The translations under genes were made by a program, and so were the position numbers. Below are positions 35,701 to 44,960 of a stretch of DNA of 64,000 bases, in pieces. The DNA is from UBA1275 sp002323515 (GTDB lineage: Bacteria > Bacteroidota > Rhodothermia > Balneolales > Balneolaceae). The number at the start of each line of letters is the position of its first letter. The stretch's first letter is position 1. The notes beneath the pieces are model-generated. The model made no database searches, had not been told where the DNA came from, and saw nothing but the letters and a program-made list of their open reading frames with translations. The DNA lies in NCBI GenBank assembly GCA_964007875.1, contig CAXGAH010000001.1, positions 1-64,000 of the forward strand. The letters run 5' to 3'.

Positions 35701-36127
35701 ACAACAGTATGTAACCGATAATGTGGAACGTTTAAATCTCTACCGTAAATTAGCAAAAGCGAATACAGTCGAAGAAATTGAAGATTGGAAATCGGAAGTT
35801 GAAGACAGATTTGGTCCCTTCCCTATCGAAGCATCCCGATTATGGCAAAGTAAAAAACTACAATATTATGCTTCCAGCTTTTATTTTGTGAAGATCACCA
35901 TACGAGTGGGTAAAATGTGGTGTATGTGCCCAAAAGTTAAAAGCGAACTTGGCCGATCTTATTATGATGCCCCATTGTTTACCAATATGCTAAATCATAT
36001 AAAGAAGGTGTTCGGTGATAATCATACCATCATTCAAAAAGATGATGCTATACGGTTTATGTTCGAGGATGTCGATAGTTTGTCCGATGCTATCGCTTTA
36101 CTTAAAAAAATACAAGAGGGTCCATAG
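32768..36127 (+). CDS. mfd: Transcription-repair coupling factor Mfd
   Basis: Mfd removes stalled RNA polymerase from damaged DNA and recruits the UvrABC repair system. At 1119 residues it has the usual length. Residues 1 to about 200 form the UvrB-like domain; the RNA-polymerase-interacting, CarD-like domain begins near residue 437 with LNLGDYVVHVDYGIGKFSGF. The translocase has Walker A GDVGFGKTE near residue 588, DEEQ near 688 and LTATPIPRT. The C-terminal TRCF domain is present. It is the third gene of a compact plus-strand run with BatD/BatA, which seems to be only a positional link. Confidence 0.96.
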   Translation: MSNNATLSLLKEIVQYSSFQQYYRIIKESVSASSSLERPIIIELEQAVGSLLSFLMAGLDHSVPLIYLCENDEEMRIVESDLFELGVEKVHSFPSLQRRPYDQGAIVDASAMVQRTEVLQKITERDASIILCSAEGLFDFVQDPEAFQSAKLALERSQEYEFQDIQEHLALQGYQNVRFVDEPGEMAIRGGILDIYPYSGEYPIRIEFFGNEIESIREFDADSQRSVAFLDRVSIVPDISNVQQESLKSFLQFLPEKVHFIIKDVSLITSRLTTLYDDALDRFNSNEHEVSPEHMFLKAESFKENLLQKAITMSYTGFNKVTDYDQILSFGARPQPDFNGIVKQVIEDIERQSINGFTTHICCDNQGQVERFEELLPATNPSHTYALLSQSLSKGFILDSLRIAVYTDHQIFNRYHRPKIKKRRYSGGISFKEIYDLNLGDYVVHVDYGIGKFSGFKKIEVKGVIQEVVVVQYQKDSTLYVNVSSLHKLQKYSAKEGMAPKVTILGSGEWARKKSQTRKKVKDIARELIELYAKRKLQKAYAYSADNAWQVEMEARFEFEETQDQDTAIKAVKEDMMNEQPMDRLVCGDVGFGKTEVAIRSAFKAVMDNKQVAVLVPTTLLADQHLKTFSKRMNDFPVKVEALSRFKSTKEQKNILKGVSAGDVDILIGTHRILSKDISFKDLGLIIIDEEQRFGVSAKEKLKALKATVDVLTLTATPIPRTLQFSLMGARDLSIITTPPPNRRPVQTEIHSFDEALIRDGLVQEISRGGQAFFIHNRVSNIEEMAHMIHSLVPEIRVRYAHGQMKASELEKIIQDFYRHRFDVLISTNIVENGIDISNANTIIINDADRFGLAELHQLRGRVGRSNRKAFCYLITRPIDQLTPEARKRLIALEEFSDLGSGFNIAMRDLDIRGAGDILGGEQSGFINDIGFELYTKILDEAVQEVKENEFSHLFEGGEKKISTPETQIEMDESALLPQQYVTDNVERLNLYRKLAKANTVEEIEDWKSEVEDRFGPFPIEASRLWQSKKLQYYASSFYFVKITIRVGKMWCMCPKVKSELGRSYYDAPLFTNMLNHIKKVFGDNHTIIQKDDAIRFMFEDVDSLSDAIALLKKIQEGP

Positions 36128-36129
36128 CT

Positions 36130-37197
36130 ATGTTGGGGATAAAAGAAGCGGTAGAGCGTTTGAGCTCAGGTGGCGTAGTGGCTATTCCTACAGAAACCGT
36201 TTACGGTCTTGCAGCTGATGTAACCAATCTACAGGCAATACAAGAAGTATTTTCCCTTAAACGGCGTCCAACTGATAATCCTCTCATTGTCCATATTAGT
36301 TCACTTGAACAATTAGGTGAAATATCCAAGCCATTAACAAAATTAGAATTAAGTATAATCAATAAATTTTGGCCAGGGCCACTAACCTTAATTCTTCCAC
36401 GAAAAAAAAAGGTGCTTGACGCGGTTACAGCTGGTTTAGAAACTGTTGCAGTGCGAATGCCCAATCATAGTCTCTGCTTAGATTTATTACATAAAACCGG
36501 GCCACTAGTTGGCCCGAGTGCCAATCTATCAGGTACTCCTAGCCCAACAAAAAAAGAACATGTCCAGACTGATTTCGGACCTTCATTTCCGATACTTGAT
36601 GGAGGGGTATGCACCGTAGGGTTTGAGTCAACAGTGATTACCTGTCGCACCAACAACCTATCAACTGCCAGAAAAAATGTGTCAGCCAATACCAAAATGC
36701 CATCTCATAGTGATATAATCATCTACCGTCCTGGGGCTATAAGCGAACAGCAATTATCTGAATTTGGCTCAGTCGAATATTACTCTGCAAGCCAAGCTGA
36801 GCAAGATAGCACTGGTTCTATACCAATTTTACCAAGTCCCGGGCTTAAATACCGGCATTACGCACCTAAAGCTAGGGTACAATGGCTCTTGTCTATTGAT
36901 CAGCTGAGGGCGGTAACATCAACCAGTATTCTTTTACTTCTAGATAAGACTCAACTTGTTGATCAGGCTCAGGCTATTGAGGGTACTTTCTCTTTCCAAG
37001 AATTAATCCAAAGCTTCAACTTAGTGGATTGTGAAGACAGCTGGGAACGTTTTGGGCAATTGCTATACGACACCTTTAGAGTCGCCGACATAGAAAATTA
37101 TACACATGTTTTCGTACAAGATATTCGTCGATCGACTGCCACATCTAGCTTAAAAGATGCTCTTATTAACAGAATTGAGAAAGCTATTAGTGGATAG
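36130..37197 (+). CDS. tsaC: Sua5-type L-threonylcarbamoyladenylate synthase
   Basis: The enzyme makes threonylcarbamoyl-AMP from Thr, bicarbonate and ATP for the t6A modification of ANN-decoding tRNAs. The 355-residue protein has a YrdC domain (1 to about 185) with PTETVYGLAAD near residue 21, KRRPTDNPLIVHI and GPSANLSG, and a C-terminal Sua5 domain with SPGLKYRHYAPKA near residue 236. This long form differs from the single-domain E. coli TsaC. It starts 2 bases after mfd and overlaps the convergent M42 gene by 11 bases. Confidence 0.94.
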   Translation: MLGIKEAVERLSSGGVVAIPTETVYGLAADVTNLQAIQEVFSLKRRPTDNPLIVHISSLEQLGEISKPLTKLELSIINKFWPGPLTLILPRKKKVLDAVTAGLETVAVRMPNHSLCLDLLHKTGPLVGPSANLSGTPSPTKKEHVQTDFGPSFPILDGGVCTVGFESTVITCRTNNLSTARKNVSANTKMPSHSDIIIYRPGAISEQQLSEFGSVEYYSASQAEQDSTGSIPILPSPGLKYRHYAPKARVQWLLSIDQLRAVTSTSILLLLDKTQLVDQAQAIEGTFSFQELIQSFNLVDCEDSWERFGQLLYDTFRVADIENYTHVFVQDIRRSTATSSLKDALINRIEKAISG

Positions 37198-38263
37198 TAA
37201 AACGCTGATCAGCCTTTAAGCCTACTACAGACTCATACATAAGCTGTATTAGTGCATCAACATCTTGCATAGAACAAATCTCAACCGGTGAATGCATATA
37301 ACGCAATGGTAGTGAAAGTAATGCAGAAGGTATGCCTGTTTTTTGGTAGAAAATACTATCCGTGTCAGTACCAGTTCTTACACTAGTTGCCTCGTGCTGA
37401 ACTAGAATATTATGTTTTTGCGCAATTTCCTCGAGATAACGGACCACATTTGGATGATTTGCTCCACCGTGCTGTATACTTGGACCATGGCTTAACTTAA
37501 CGGTACCGTGTTCTTTCTGATCTATACCTGGAGAATCTGTAGCATGCGTGACATCGGTTACAAGGGCTAAATCTGGATCTAAACGATAGCTCATCATGCG
37601 AGCACCAAAGCCCCCTACTTCCTCTTGAACAGAATTAACCGCAACTACATTTACCTGCAAATCTTTGGAAATACTTTTGAGCATTCGCAACACCTGTGCA
37701 ATAATATATCCACCAATTCTATTATCAAATGCTCTTGCAGTTAGAATGTGATCGTTTAAATATTCGAAGTTGTCCTCGTAGGTAATAGGATCTCCCACTT
37801 GAACTAATTCAAGGGCTTCTTCTTTAGAGCTAACACCAATATCGATATAAATATCTTTCCAGGCAGGTTCTTTACCGCCACCATTTTTTTGATTTTGTAA
37901 GTGAATTGCAGTATTGCCAGCTACTCCAACAACTTTTGAATTTCGGTTATGAATGATCACTTTTTTAGCTCGAGCGATCGTCGAATCGCTGCCTCCTAAT
38001 TTATTCACATACACAAAGCCTTGCTCAGTAATATGCTGAACAACCATTCCAATCTCGTCACAATGGGCCTCTAATAGTACGGTTTGTGCGTCTTTGTCCG
38101 TTAAAACTTTGGCAGCACAAGACCCATAAGCATCGGTAAAGACCTCGTCAGCAAATTCCTCTACATATTCCTTCCAAACTCTCACACCAGCCGCTTCATA
38201 ACCGGTTGGACTTGGAGTGGTTAACAAGGATTCTAAAAATTCGGGTGCCAATGGTATAATCAT
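37187..38263 (-). CDS. M42 family metallo-aminopeptidase
   Basis: A 358-residue cytoplasmic peptidase of the dinuclear M42 class (glutamyl aminopeptidase / tetrahedral aminopeptidase type). Metal and catalytic motifs are visible: EAHCDEIGM near residue 66, ARAFDNRIGG near residue 180, VQEEVGGFGA near 212, LVTDVTHATD and the final HSPVE. SPTGYE near the N-terminus is typical. It is a single gene, convergent with the Sua5 gene and divergent from a thioesterase. The preferred substrate cannot be read from the sequence. Confidence 0.92.
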   Translation of the reverse strand: MIIPLAPEFLESLLTTPSPTGYEAAGVRVWKEYVEEFADEVFTDAYGSCAAKVLTDKDAQTVLLEAHCDEIGMVVQHITEQGFVYVNKLGGSDSTIARAKKVIIHNRNSKVVGVAGNTAIHLQNQKNGGGKEPAWKDIYIDIGVSSKEEALELVQVGDPITYEDNFEYLNDHILTARAFDNRIGGYIIAQVLRMLKSISKDLQVNVVAVNSVQEEVGGFGARMMSYRLDPDLALVTDVTHATDSPGIDQKEHGTVKLSHGPSIQHGGANHPNVVRYLEEIAQKHNILVQHEATSVRTGTDTDSIFYQKTGIPSALLSLPLRYMHSPVEICSMQDVDALIQLMYESVVGLKADQRFTIH

Positions 38264-38357
38264 TTGTGATAAAATTGGGTTACCTTAACTAGGTGTTTAT
38301 ATTTCTATAATATACATATTTCAGCTCCTTCTATGTAAGTATAATTCTTCATTATTT

Positions 38358-38801
38358 ATGGTACCTAAACAATACACACCTGATTATTTTCCACATTGGA
38401 CAGAAGTATCAGTACGCTTTAATGATATGGACTCCTTATCTCATGTCAATAACGCTTTATTCAACAGCTATTTCGAAGAAGCCAGAATACAGGTGCTTCA
38501 AGAAATACCCGAATGGATAGAGGATTTAGAAAAAAAACGAAGTTTTGTGCTACGAAAATCTACCATTGAGTACCTCGCCCCCATCCTTTATCCCGATACT
38601 TTACTCATTGGTAGCGGTTTATTACGGATTGATGCAGCCCGAGTCCATGCTTTACAAGCAGTCTACAGTTTGAATACTAATAGATTATGTTCTACCGCTG
38701 AAACAATGGGAGTTTGGTTCGACTCACAAACTCAACGCCCTACTCGTATTCCTGCTTCCGATGTGCTTTCCAACTATTTATTATCTACCAATCCTAGTTA
38801 A
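38358..38801 (+). CDS. Acyl-CoA thioesterase (4HBT / hot-dog fold)
   Basis: A 147-residue hot-dog-fold protein with VSVRFNDMDSLSHVNNALFNSYFEEAR at residues about 17-43; the Asp of the DMDSLSHVNN motif is the usual catalytic residue of the YbgC/FadM-like group. It probably hydrolyses acyl-CoA or acyl-ACP. It lies 5 bases before an HD phosphohydrolase gene and shares its strand. Confidence 0.88.
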   Translation: MVPKQYTPDYFPHWTEVSVRFNDMDSLSHVNNALFNSYFEEARIQVLQEIPEWIEDLEKKRSFVLRKSTIEYLAPILYPDTLLIGSGLLRIDAARVHALQAVYSLNTNRLCSTAETMGVWFDSQTQRPTRIPASDVLSNYLLSTNPS

Positions 38802-38806
38802 GTAAT

Positions 38807-40048
38807 ATGGATAAAAGCACCCGCTATAAAATTTTTAATGACCCCGTTCACGGCTTTATTTCTGTACCAAAGGGTACTGTTCTTCAATTAATAGATCATC
38901 CCTATGTTCAACGATTACGTCGTATTCGCCAATTGGGATTGGGGTATTTAGTATTTCCAGCAGCAGAACATTCTCGTTTCTCACATGCCTTAGGAGCCTT
39001 AGAATTGGGACAACGAGTTCTAAATAATCTACGTGAGAAAGATACCACCATTAGCAATCAGGAATACGAAGGTACCCTAATTGCATTACTGTTACACGAT
39101 GTTGGGCATGGCCCCTTATCCCATACGCTAGAGCATTCCCTTCTTAGTGAATTTAATCACGAGATGATGAGTTTAGCTATTATGCACGAATTAAACAACC
39201 AGTTTGATGGGGCACTTAACACGGCTATTGAAATATTCACCGATCAACATCCTAAGAAATTTTTACATCAACTAGTGTCATCACAGCTCGATTTAGATCG
39301 ATTAGATTATCTAAAAAGGGATAGTTTTTTTACGGGTGTTTCTGAAGGCTCTGTGGGTATTCAACGCATACTTAAAACTATGCGAGTCCATAAAGGGAAT
39401 ATTGTTATTGAGCGAAAAGGTATATATGCCATCGAGAACTATATTATTTCTAGGCGTTTAATGTACATGCAAGTATATCTACACAAAACCGTGTTAAGTG
39501 CCGATTCCCTTATTAGATCAATTTTCAACCGGGTGAGCTATTTGTTCGCACAGGGAGAGCCATTACCCAGTGGAAGTGCTCAACTAGATTATTTTTTACG
39601 TGAGCAACCGTCTGCAGAAAAACATATTTTTTCCTCCGTGATTGAAGCATATGCTCAATTGGACGATTATGATGTATACCAAAGCATTAAAGCTTGGCAG
39701 AATTCTAAAGACCCTATTTTATCGGATTTAAGTCATCGCTTTTTGAATCGAAATTTATTCCATGCTAACTTTTTTGATAAAAAACCAGGAAAAAGCACAC
39801 ATCAGAAAATACACGAATTAACCCGTAACTATCTTGATAAAAATGGGCTCCCTAATGATGATGGGAGTATGAAATACTATATTCGAACCGAATATAGCAC
39901 CTCAGAGGCTTATAAGTATAAAAATGATAGTATTTGGATACTCGATAACGAGGTAGCGATCGAATTTTCTAAAGCTGCGGATACAAAAAGTATCATTGCG
40001 TTAACCGAGCCTGTAAAAAAATACTTTATCATTCATCCAAAGTACTAA
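38807..40048 (+). CDS. HD-domain phosphohydrolase (dNTPase/SAMHD1-like)
   Basis: A 413-residue protein of the dGTPase-like HD superfamily. Key motifs: NDPVHGFISVP near the N-terminus, HSRFSHALG near residue 64, the HD pair LLHDVGHGPLSHTLEH near residue 95 and SQLDLDRLDYLKRD near residue 163. These give all the expected metal ligands (H, HD, D). The family hydrolyses dNTPs to nucleosides and triphosphate, but substrates of this subgroup vary. Its end is convergent with folA with 33 bases between. Confidence 0.9.
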   Translation: MDKSTRYKIFNDPVHGFISVPKGTVLQLIDHPYVQRLRRIRQLGLGYLVFPAAEHSRFSHALGALELGQRVLNNLREKDTTISNQEYEGTLIALLLHDVGHGPLSHTLEHSLLSEFNHEMMSLAIMHELNNQFDGALNTAIEIFTDQHPKKFLHQLVSSQLDLDRLDYLKRDSFFTGVSEGSVGIQRILKTMRVHKGNIVIERKGIYAIENYIISRRLMYMQVYLHKTVLSADSLIRSIFNRVSYLFAQGEPLPSGSAQLDYFLREQPSAEKHIFSSVIEAYAQLDDYDVYQSIKAWQNSKDPILSDLSHRFLNRNLFHANFFDKKPGKSTHQKIHELTRNYLDKNGLPNDDGSMKYYIRTEYSTSEAYKYKNDSIWILDNEVAIEFSKAADTKSIIALTEPVKKYFIIHPKY

Positions 40049-40081
40049 TTAGGCCCCTTTTAGGTCACCAATTCTCGAGTA

Positions 40082-40561
40082 TTACACACGAGTATAATGT
40101 ATAAAACTTAGATCTTCACTAACATCGATTCTGCTAGTTTTTTCCCAAATAAGACCAATCTCAGAGCGATATTCTGGGAAAAAGGTATCTCCTTCATATT
40201 CTTTATGAACCAAAGTAATAATCATTTCGTCAGCTAGTTCCATTGCTTGACGATAGACTACCCCACCACCTATAATAAATAGCTTGGACGGTTGTTCAAG
40301 CTTTATTGCTTCTAATGCTTGCTCTAACGATGAGTAGCAGGCTACATTATCATAATTTTCAGTAGTACTAAGTACAATATTTTGTCGGTTTGGCAATGGT
40401 TTAGACCCGAGCTCCTCAAAAACGCCTCTGCCCATAAGAATGGGAAAACCTGAGGTAGTTTGTTTGAAATGCTTCAAATCCTCTGAGAAATGCCATGGCA
40501 AGGTGCCATTATTTCCTATAACAAGGTTGAGGTCATGTGCTACAATAATAATAATCTTCAT
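40082..40561 (-). CDS. folA: Dihydrofolate reductase
   Basis: FolA reduces dihydrofolate to tetrahydrofolate with NADPH. The 159-residue protein has AHDLNLVIGNNGTLPWHFSEDLKHFK, containing the substrate-binding acidic residue (Glu in SEDLKHF region) and the Met20-type loop, then ILMGRGVFEELG and IIGGGVVYRQAM. It lies 11 bases downstream of thyA; the pair forms the dTMP cycle, since ThyA makes the dihydrofolate that FolA recycles. Confidence 0.96.
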   Translation of the reverse strand: MKIIIIVAHDLNLVIGNNGTLPWHFSEDLKHFKQTTSGFPILMGRGVFEELGSKPLPNRQNIVLSTTENYDNVACYSSLEQALEAIKLEQPSKLFIIGGGVVYRQAMELADEMIITLVHKEYEGDTFFPEYRSEIGLIWEKTSRIDVSEDLSFIHYTRV

Positions 40562-40572
40562 AAGTGGTGCAA

Positions 40573-41400
40573 TTAGACCGCTACTTCAAAGCGAATTAAA
40601 GGATCAGGATCGTAGCCAGTTAATTCAAAGTCACCAAAGCTTAATTCATCTACTGGTTTATTCGCAATTTTAAGCTCTGGTAGTGCCTTTGGAAAACGAG
40701 TTAATTGTTCCTTCAATCCCTCTATATGGTTTACATAGATATGTGCATCTACAATAGTATGGGCGAGAACTCCTGGTTCAAGTCCGACTTCTTGGGCAAT
40801 AGCCATTGTTAGAGCAGAATAACATGCTAGATTAAAAGGGATACCTAAGGCAATGTCTCCAGAACGTTGCGTCAAATGACAGTTCAATTTACCATCAGAA
40901 ACATTGAAAATATACATAATATGACAAGGTGGTAAGGCCATTTTGGGTAACAAACCAGGGTGCCAGGTACTCACAACAATTCTGCGACTCATTGGATCTG
41001 TCTTAAGCATATGAATTGCATTTTGAACCTGATCAAATTCATCACGTCTCCACTCTGTAGTTCCATCTTCATTTTTATGTTCAACTAGGTAAGGAAAACG
41101 TCGCCATAGCACAGGATAAATAGGACCTACATGCCCATCTTCATCGGCCCAAGCATCCCATATATGAACGTTGTTTTCGTCACGTAGCCACCTAATATGA
41201 TCTTCTCCGCGTAAGTACCATAATAATTCTAGAATAACGGATTTAAAAAAAACTTTTTTGGTAGTCAAAAGTGGAAACCCTTCAGAGAGATCTACCTTGT
41301 AATACTCTGCAAAATTAGAGATAGTGTCTGTACCGGTACGGTTAGTTTTATGCACACCGTGATCTAAAACTCGTTGAACTAAATCATGATAAACTTTCAT
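40573..41400 (-). CDS. thyA: Thymidylate synthase
   Basis: ThyA methylates dUMP to dTMP with methylene-tetrahydrofolate. The 275-residue protein has the catalytic Cys in MALPPCHIMYIF near residue 157, the folate/dUMP site QRSGDIALGIPFNLACYS, and DAHIYVNH near the C-terminus. A flavin-dependent ThyX is not seen in the window. It is transcribed with folA; mgtE begins 34 bases further upstream on the same strand. Confidence 0.97.
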   Translation of the reverse strand: MKVYHDLVQRVLDHGVHKTNRTGTDTISNFAEYYKVDLSEGFPLLTTKKVFFKSVILELLWYLRGEDHIRWLRDENNVHIWDAWADEDGHVGPIYPVLWRRFPYLVEHKNEDGTTEWRRDEFDQVQNAIHMLKTDPMSRRIVVSTWHPGLLPKMALPPCHIMYIFNVSDGKLNCHLTQRSGDIALGIPFNLACYSALTMAIAQEVGLEPGVLAHTIVDAHIYVNHIEGLKEQLTRFPKALPELKIANKPVDELSFGDFELTGYDPDPLIRFEVAV

Positions 41401-41434
41401 ATAAGATTGTTTTAGCGTTAGTAGTAGGGTTGAA

Positions 41435-42817
41435 TTACATCAATATCTCTTTCAAAAATAAAATGGCTATTGAAAAATAAATGATAATTCCACTGACATC
41501 GACCACTGTTGCAACAAATGGTGCGGATGAAACTGCGGGATCAAAACCAAGTCGGGATAATATAAAGGGTAACATTGCACCAATAAAATTACCAAATAAA
41601 ACAATAGACAATAAACTTAAAGCAATAACTACAGCGGTCAGATAGGACTGTTGATCAACATAGCCATTTGCTGCAAAATCCCAAGCTAACAAGGTTACAA
41701 AGCCTAAAATACCAATCAAAAGACCTAATATTAATCCAGAACTTAATTCCCTAAAAAATACCTTTTTCCAATCATCTGCTCTTATATCATCCGTGGCCAA
41801 CGCCCGAATTATAAGTGTGGCTGCTTGGGCACCTGAATTACCACCACTTGATATGATTAAAGGAACAAAAAAGGATAAAAATACAATCTTCGAGAGTAAC
41901 TCTGCGTACTGCCCCATAGTTAAGGCTGTTAAAATCTGACCCACAAATAATACTATAAGCCACCCTAGGCGTTTTTTTACCATTTGCATAATGGAGGTTT
42001 GAGAATAATAGTCATCCAGAGCATCCATGGCTGCCATTTTCTGCATATCCTCAGTAATTTCCTCTTCTGCTACATCGATAACATCATCCGCCGTCACAAT
42101 ACCTACAAGTACATTATCAGAATCTACCACAGGTAACGCTACTCTATCGTATTTAGCAAGCATTTTAACTGCTTCTTCTTGATCTTCAAAGACGCGCAAT
42201 GCGGTGAAAGACTGATCCATTAAGCTGGAAATAGTTTGGTCTTCAGCAGCAACAATTAATTCAGTAATTCTTAAGTCATCAATTAATTGTTCTCGATCAT
42301 TAACCACATAAATTACATTCAATGTCTCCGCCATGGCAGCATATTTACGAATATGCTCCATACTTCGCTTAACCGTCCAGTCAGATTTTACACGAACATA
42401 TCGTGGTGTCATCAAACGACCAACAGAATCTTCCGGATATCCTAACAACTTCTTCACTTGAAGCTGATCTGATGGTCTCATAGAATTCATCACTCTTTGG
42501 GTTAAGTCACCAGGCAATTCTTCCATCAACGCAACCTGTTCATCTGGCTCTAGGTTACTCATTACTTCTGATAACTGTTGCTTAGTAAATAACTCCAGTA
42601 GGGTGACCCCTTTATTTGATGGGAATTCAGCAAAAACATCGGCAGCAATAGTCTTTTTTAACAACCTGAACACAACTACGGCAACATCACCATCCAGTTC
42701 CACTAGCAGCTCTGCTATATCGGCAGGAGGAACAACAGCCAACACCTCTTTTAAGCCTATCCAATCCTTCTTTTGGATAAGTTCATCAAATTCAGGTTTT
42801 AATAGTTGGACTAGCAT
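41435..42817 (-). CDS. mgtE: MgtE-family magnesium channel
   Basis: MgtE is a dimeric inner-membrane Mg2+ channel gated by cytoplasmic Mg2+. The 460-residue protein has the N-terminal helical MgtE_N domain (about 1-130, LEPDEQVALMEELP), a CBS pair (about 135-260, GRLMTPRYVRV and VGIVTADDVIDV), a plug helix and five membrane helices (about 285-460) with FFVPLIISSGGNSGAQAATLIIRAL, the conserved pore-lining segment. It appears to be a single gene. Confidence 0.95.
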   Translation of the reverse strand: MLVQLLKPEFDELIQKKDWIGLKEVLAVVPPADIAELLVELDGDVAVVVFRLLKKTIAADVFAEFPSNKGVTLLELFTKQQLSEVMSNLEPDEQVALMEELPGDLTQRVMNSMRPSDQLQVKKLLGYPEDSVGRLMTPRYVRVKSDWTVKRSMEHIRKYAAMAETLNVIYVVNDREQLIDDLRITELIVAAEDQTISSLMDQSFTALRVFEDQEEAVKMLAKYDRVALPVVDSDNVLVGIVTADDVIDVAEEEITEDMQKMAAMDALDDYYSQTSIMQMVKKRLGWLIVLFVGQILTALTMGQYAELLSKIVFLSFFVPLIISSGGNSGAQAATLIIRALATDDIRADDWKKVFFRELSSGLILGLLIGILGFVTLLAWDFAANGYVDQQSYLTAVVIALSLLSIVLFGNFIGAMLPFILSRLGFDPAVSSAPFVATVVDVSGIIIYFSIAILFLKEILM

Positions 42818-42919
42818 GTACGTCTGCCTATTGGGTGTTGGATATATGATATGGTGAGGGTAGTAAATCTAAATTTCAAACCCAGTACCATTATTTAATG
42901 ATAGAATATAACTAAATGT

Positions 42920-43696
42920 TTAATCTACATCTAAAATCTGAAGCGCATTTCTTGCGGCCTCTTGCTCGGCTTTTTTCTTACTCTTTCCGGTACCATTAGC
43001 AAAAATTTCTGTACCAATGGAAACTTCTACTTTAAAGGTCCTATTATGACCAGGCCCCTTTTCATCGACCACTCTATATCCAGGTAGACTCATTTTGTTT
43101 GCTTGAGCATATTCTAATAAGATACTTTTAAAATTATCATTGATTTGCGATAAATCATCAAAATTTAGGTGCTCATCATATACTTTACGAACAAATTCAA
43201 AAGTAACTTTATAGCCTTCGGTAATATAAATAGCCGCTATCATTGACTCAAAAATATCTGCTAGTATACCTTTCGATTTTGTTACACCACCTTTAATATC
43301 CGTGAATTCTAACAAAGATTCTATCCCCAAATCTTTAGACAAATTGGATAGAGTTTCACCTCTTACCATTTTCGCTCTGGTTTTGGTCAAAAAACCTTCG
43401 TCTTCTTCAGGATATTTTTGAAATAATAGTTCAGCTGAAATTAGATCTAATACGGCATCACCAAGAAATTCTAATCGCTCGTAGGAATCGTAACTTTCAT
43501 ACTTTTCAAGAGAGGTTGAGGAACGATGTCGAAGTGCTTTTTGATAGAGTGTCGCATCGCTAGGTTCAAAGCCTAAAATCTTGCTTAATTCTTCTAACCT
43601 ATAATCGTTTGAATCAAGCTCTTTTTTTTTTACCTGCTCGTTGTTTGAAGTTTTCTTTGAATTAAAACCGGATATAAAACGAGTAATCCAACTCAT
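42920..43696 (-). CDS. rnc: Ribonuclease III
   Basis: RNase III cuts double-stranded RNA, including rRNA precursors. The 258-residue protein has the signature ERLEFLGDAVLDLI near residue 79, a second acidic site ADIFESMIAAIYI near residue 147 and a C-terminal dsRNA-binding domain (about 185-255, LPGYRVVDEKGPGHNRTF and KKKAEQEAARNAL). A Lys/Asn/Glu-rich extension of about 28 residues precedes the catalytic domain. It lies 2 bases after fabF, the usual fab-rnc linkage. Confidence 0.95.
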   Translation of the reverse strand: MSWITRFISGFNSKKTSNNEQVKKKELDSNDYRLEELSKILGFEPSDATLYQKALRHRSSTSLEKYESYDSYERLEFLGDAVLDLISAELLFQKYPEEDEGFLTKTRAKMVRGETLSNLSKDLGIESLLEFTDIKGGVTKSKGILADIFESMIAAIYITEGYKVTFEFVRKVYDEHLNFDDLSQINDNFKSILLEYAQANKMSLPGYRVVDEKGPGHNRTFKVEVSIGTEIFANGTGKSKKKAEQEAARNALQILDVD

Positions 43697-43698
43697 CT

Positions 43699-44946
43699 TT
43701 AAGATCCTTGGAATCGCTTGAAAACTAGAGTCGAATTATGCCCACCAAAACCAAATGCATTATTCATAGCGTAGTTGAGCTCACGAGCTACAGGGGCATT
43801 AGCGGTGTAATTAAGATCACATTGTGGGTCTTGATTATCAATATTGATAGTAGGAGGTACAATGCCGTGATAGAGTGCCAAAACGGCAGCAAGAGATTCA
43901 ATTGCACCAGCTGCTCCTAAGGTGTGCCCCGTCATTGACTTCGTTGAGTTTAAATTCATTTTATATGCATGATCTCCGAAGACTTTTTTGATGGAGTTCG
44001 TTTCTGCTATATCACCAAGTGGTGTTGATGTACCGTGCATGTTTATATGATCTACATCTTCGGTTGTTATTCCAGCAGATTTTAATGCATTTTTCATCGC
44101 CAGTATAACCCCATTTCCTTCAGGATCTGGTGCTGTGATATGGTAAGCATCGGCTGAATAACCGTAACCAACTATTTCGCCGTAAATTCTCGCCCCTCTC
44201 TCTAGGGCCGAATCTAGTGATTCGAGGACCATAATTCCCGATCCTTCTCCAAGTACGAATCCATCTCTGTCTATATCAAAAGGCCTTGAAGCAGCCTTAG
44301 GGTCATCGTTTCTGGTACTCATTGCCTTCATGGCATTGAATCCAGAAATTCCAATTTTTGTTACCGGTGATTCAGCACCACCAGTTATTGAGTAATCTGA
44401 TTGCCCATAACGAATCATGTCATAAGCAATACCAATATTATGAGAACCAGTGGCACAGGCTGAAATAGCACAAAAATTAGGCCCTCTAAATCCATACTTT
44501 ATTGATATTTGGCCCGATATAATATCAGGTATAGACATTGGAATATAAAAAGGTGATACCCCTCTTGGTCCCCTTTCATAAAATGCAATGGATTGATCGT
44601 AAAACGTTTTCATACCTCCTATTCCTGTTCCAACATGAACTCCTACACGATCTTTATCTATCTCAGATAAAATCAATTTAGAATCAATAATTGCTTCTTC
44701 AGATGCAACAAGGGCATATTGCGTAGCAAGGTCTAATTTTCTGGCTTCTTTTCTTTCAAAATGATTTAATGGATCATAGTTGTCAATCTGTGTAGCGAAA
44801 GTCGTTGCAAAACCCGTTGTATCAAATCTTTCAACATTTTTTGCACCACTGTCTCCAGAAAGTAAACCATTCCAAAAATCAGGAGCGCTCCTCCCGACTG
44901 GGGTAAGAGCGCCTATTCCTGTAATTACAACTCGTCGTGAACTCAT
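43699..44946 (-). CDS. fabF: 3-oxoacyl-ACP synthase II
   Basis: FabF elongates acyl-ACP with malonyl-ACP. The 415-residue protein has the Cys-His-His triad: AISACATGSHN near residue 163, NMHGTSTPLGD near 303 and MTGHTLGAAGA near 340. It sits between acpP (14 bases upstream) and rnc. The whole run yceD-rpmF-plsX-fabH-fabD-fabG-acpP-fabF-rnc is on one strand. Confidence 0.97.
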   Translation of the reverse strand: MSSRRVVITGIGALTPVGRSAPDFWNGLLSGDSGAKNVERFDTTGFATTFATQIDNYDPLNHFERKEARKLDLATQYALVASEEAIIDSKLILSEIDKDRVGVHVGTGIGGMKTFYDQSIAFYERGPRGVSPFYIPMSIPDIISGQISIKYGFRGPNFCAISACATGSHNIGIAYDMIRYGQSDYSITGGAESPVTKIGISGFNAMKAMSTRNDDPKAASRPFDIDRDGFVLGEGSGIMVLESLDSALERGARIYGEIVGYGYSADAYHITAPDPEGNGVILAMKNALKSAGITTEDVDHINMHGTSTPLGDIAETNSIKKVFGDHAYKMNLNSTKSMTGHTLGAAGAIESLAAVLALYHGIVPPTINIDNQDPQCDLNYTANAPVARELNYAMNNAFGFGGHNSTLVFKRFQGS

Positions 44947-44960
44947 GTAATTAAATTTTA

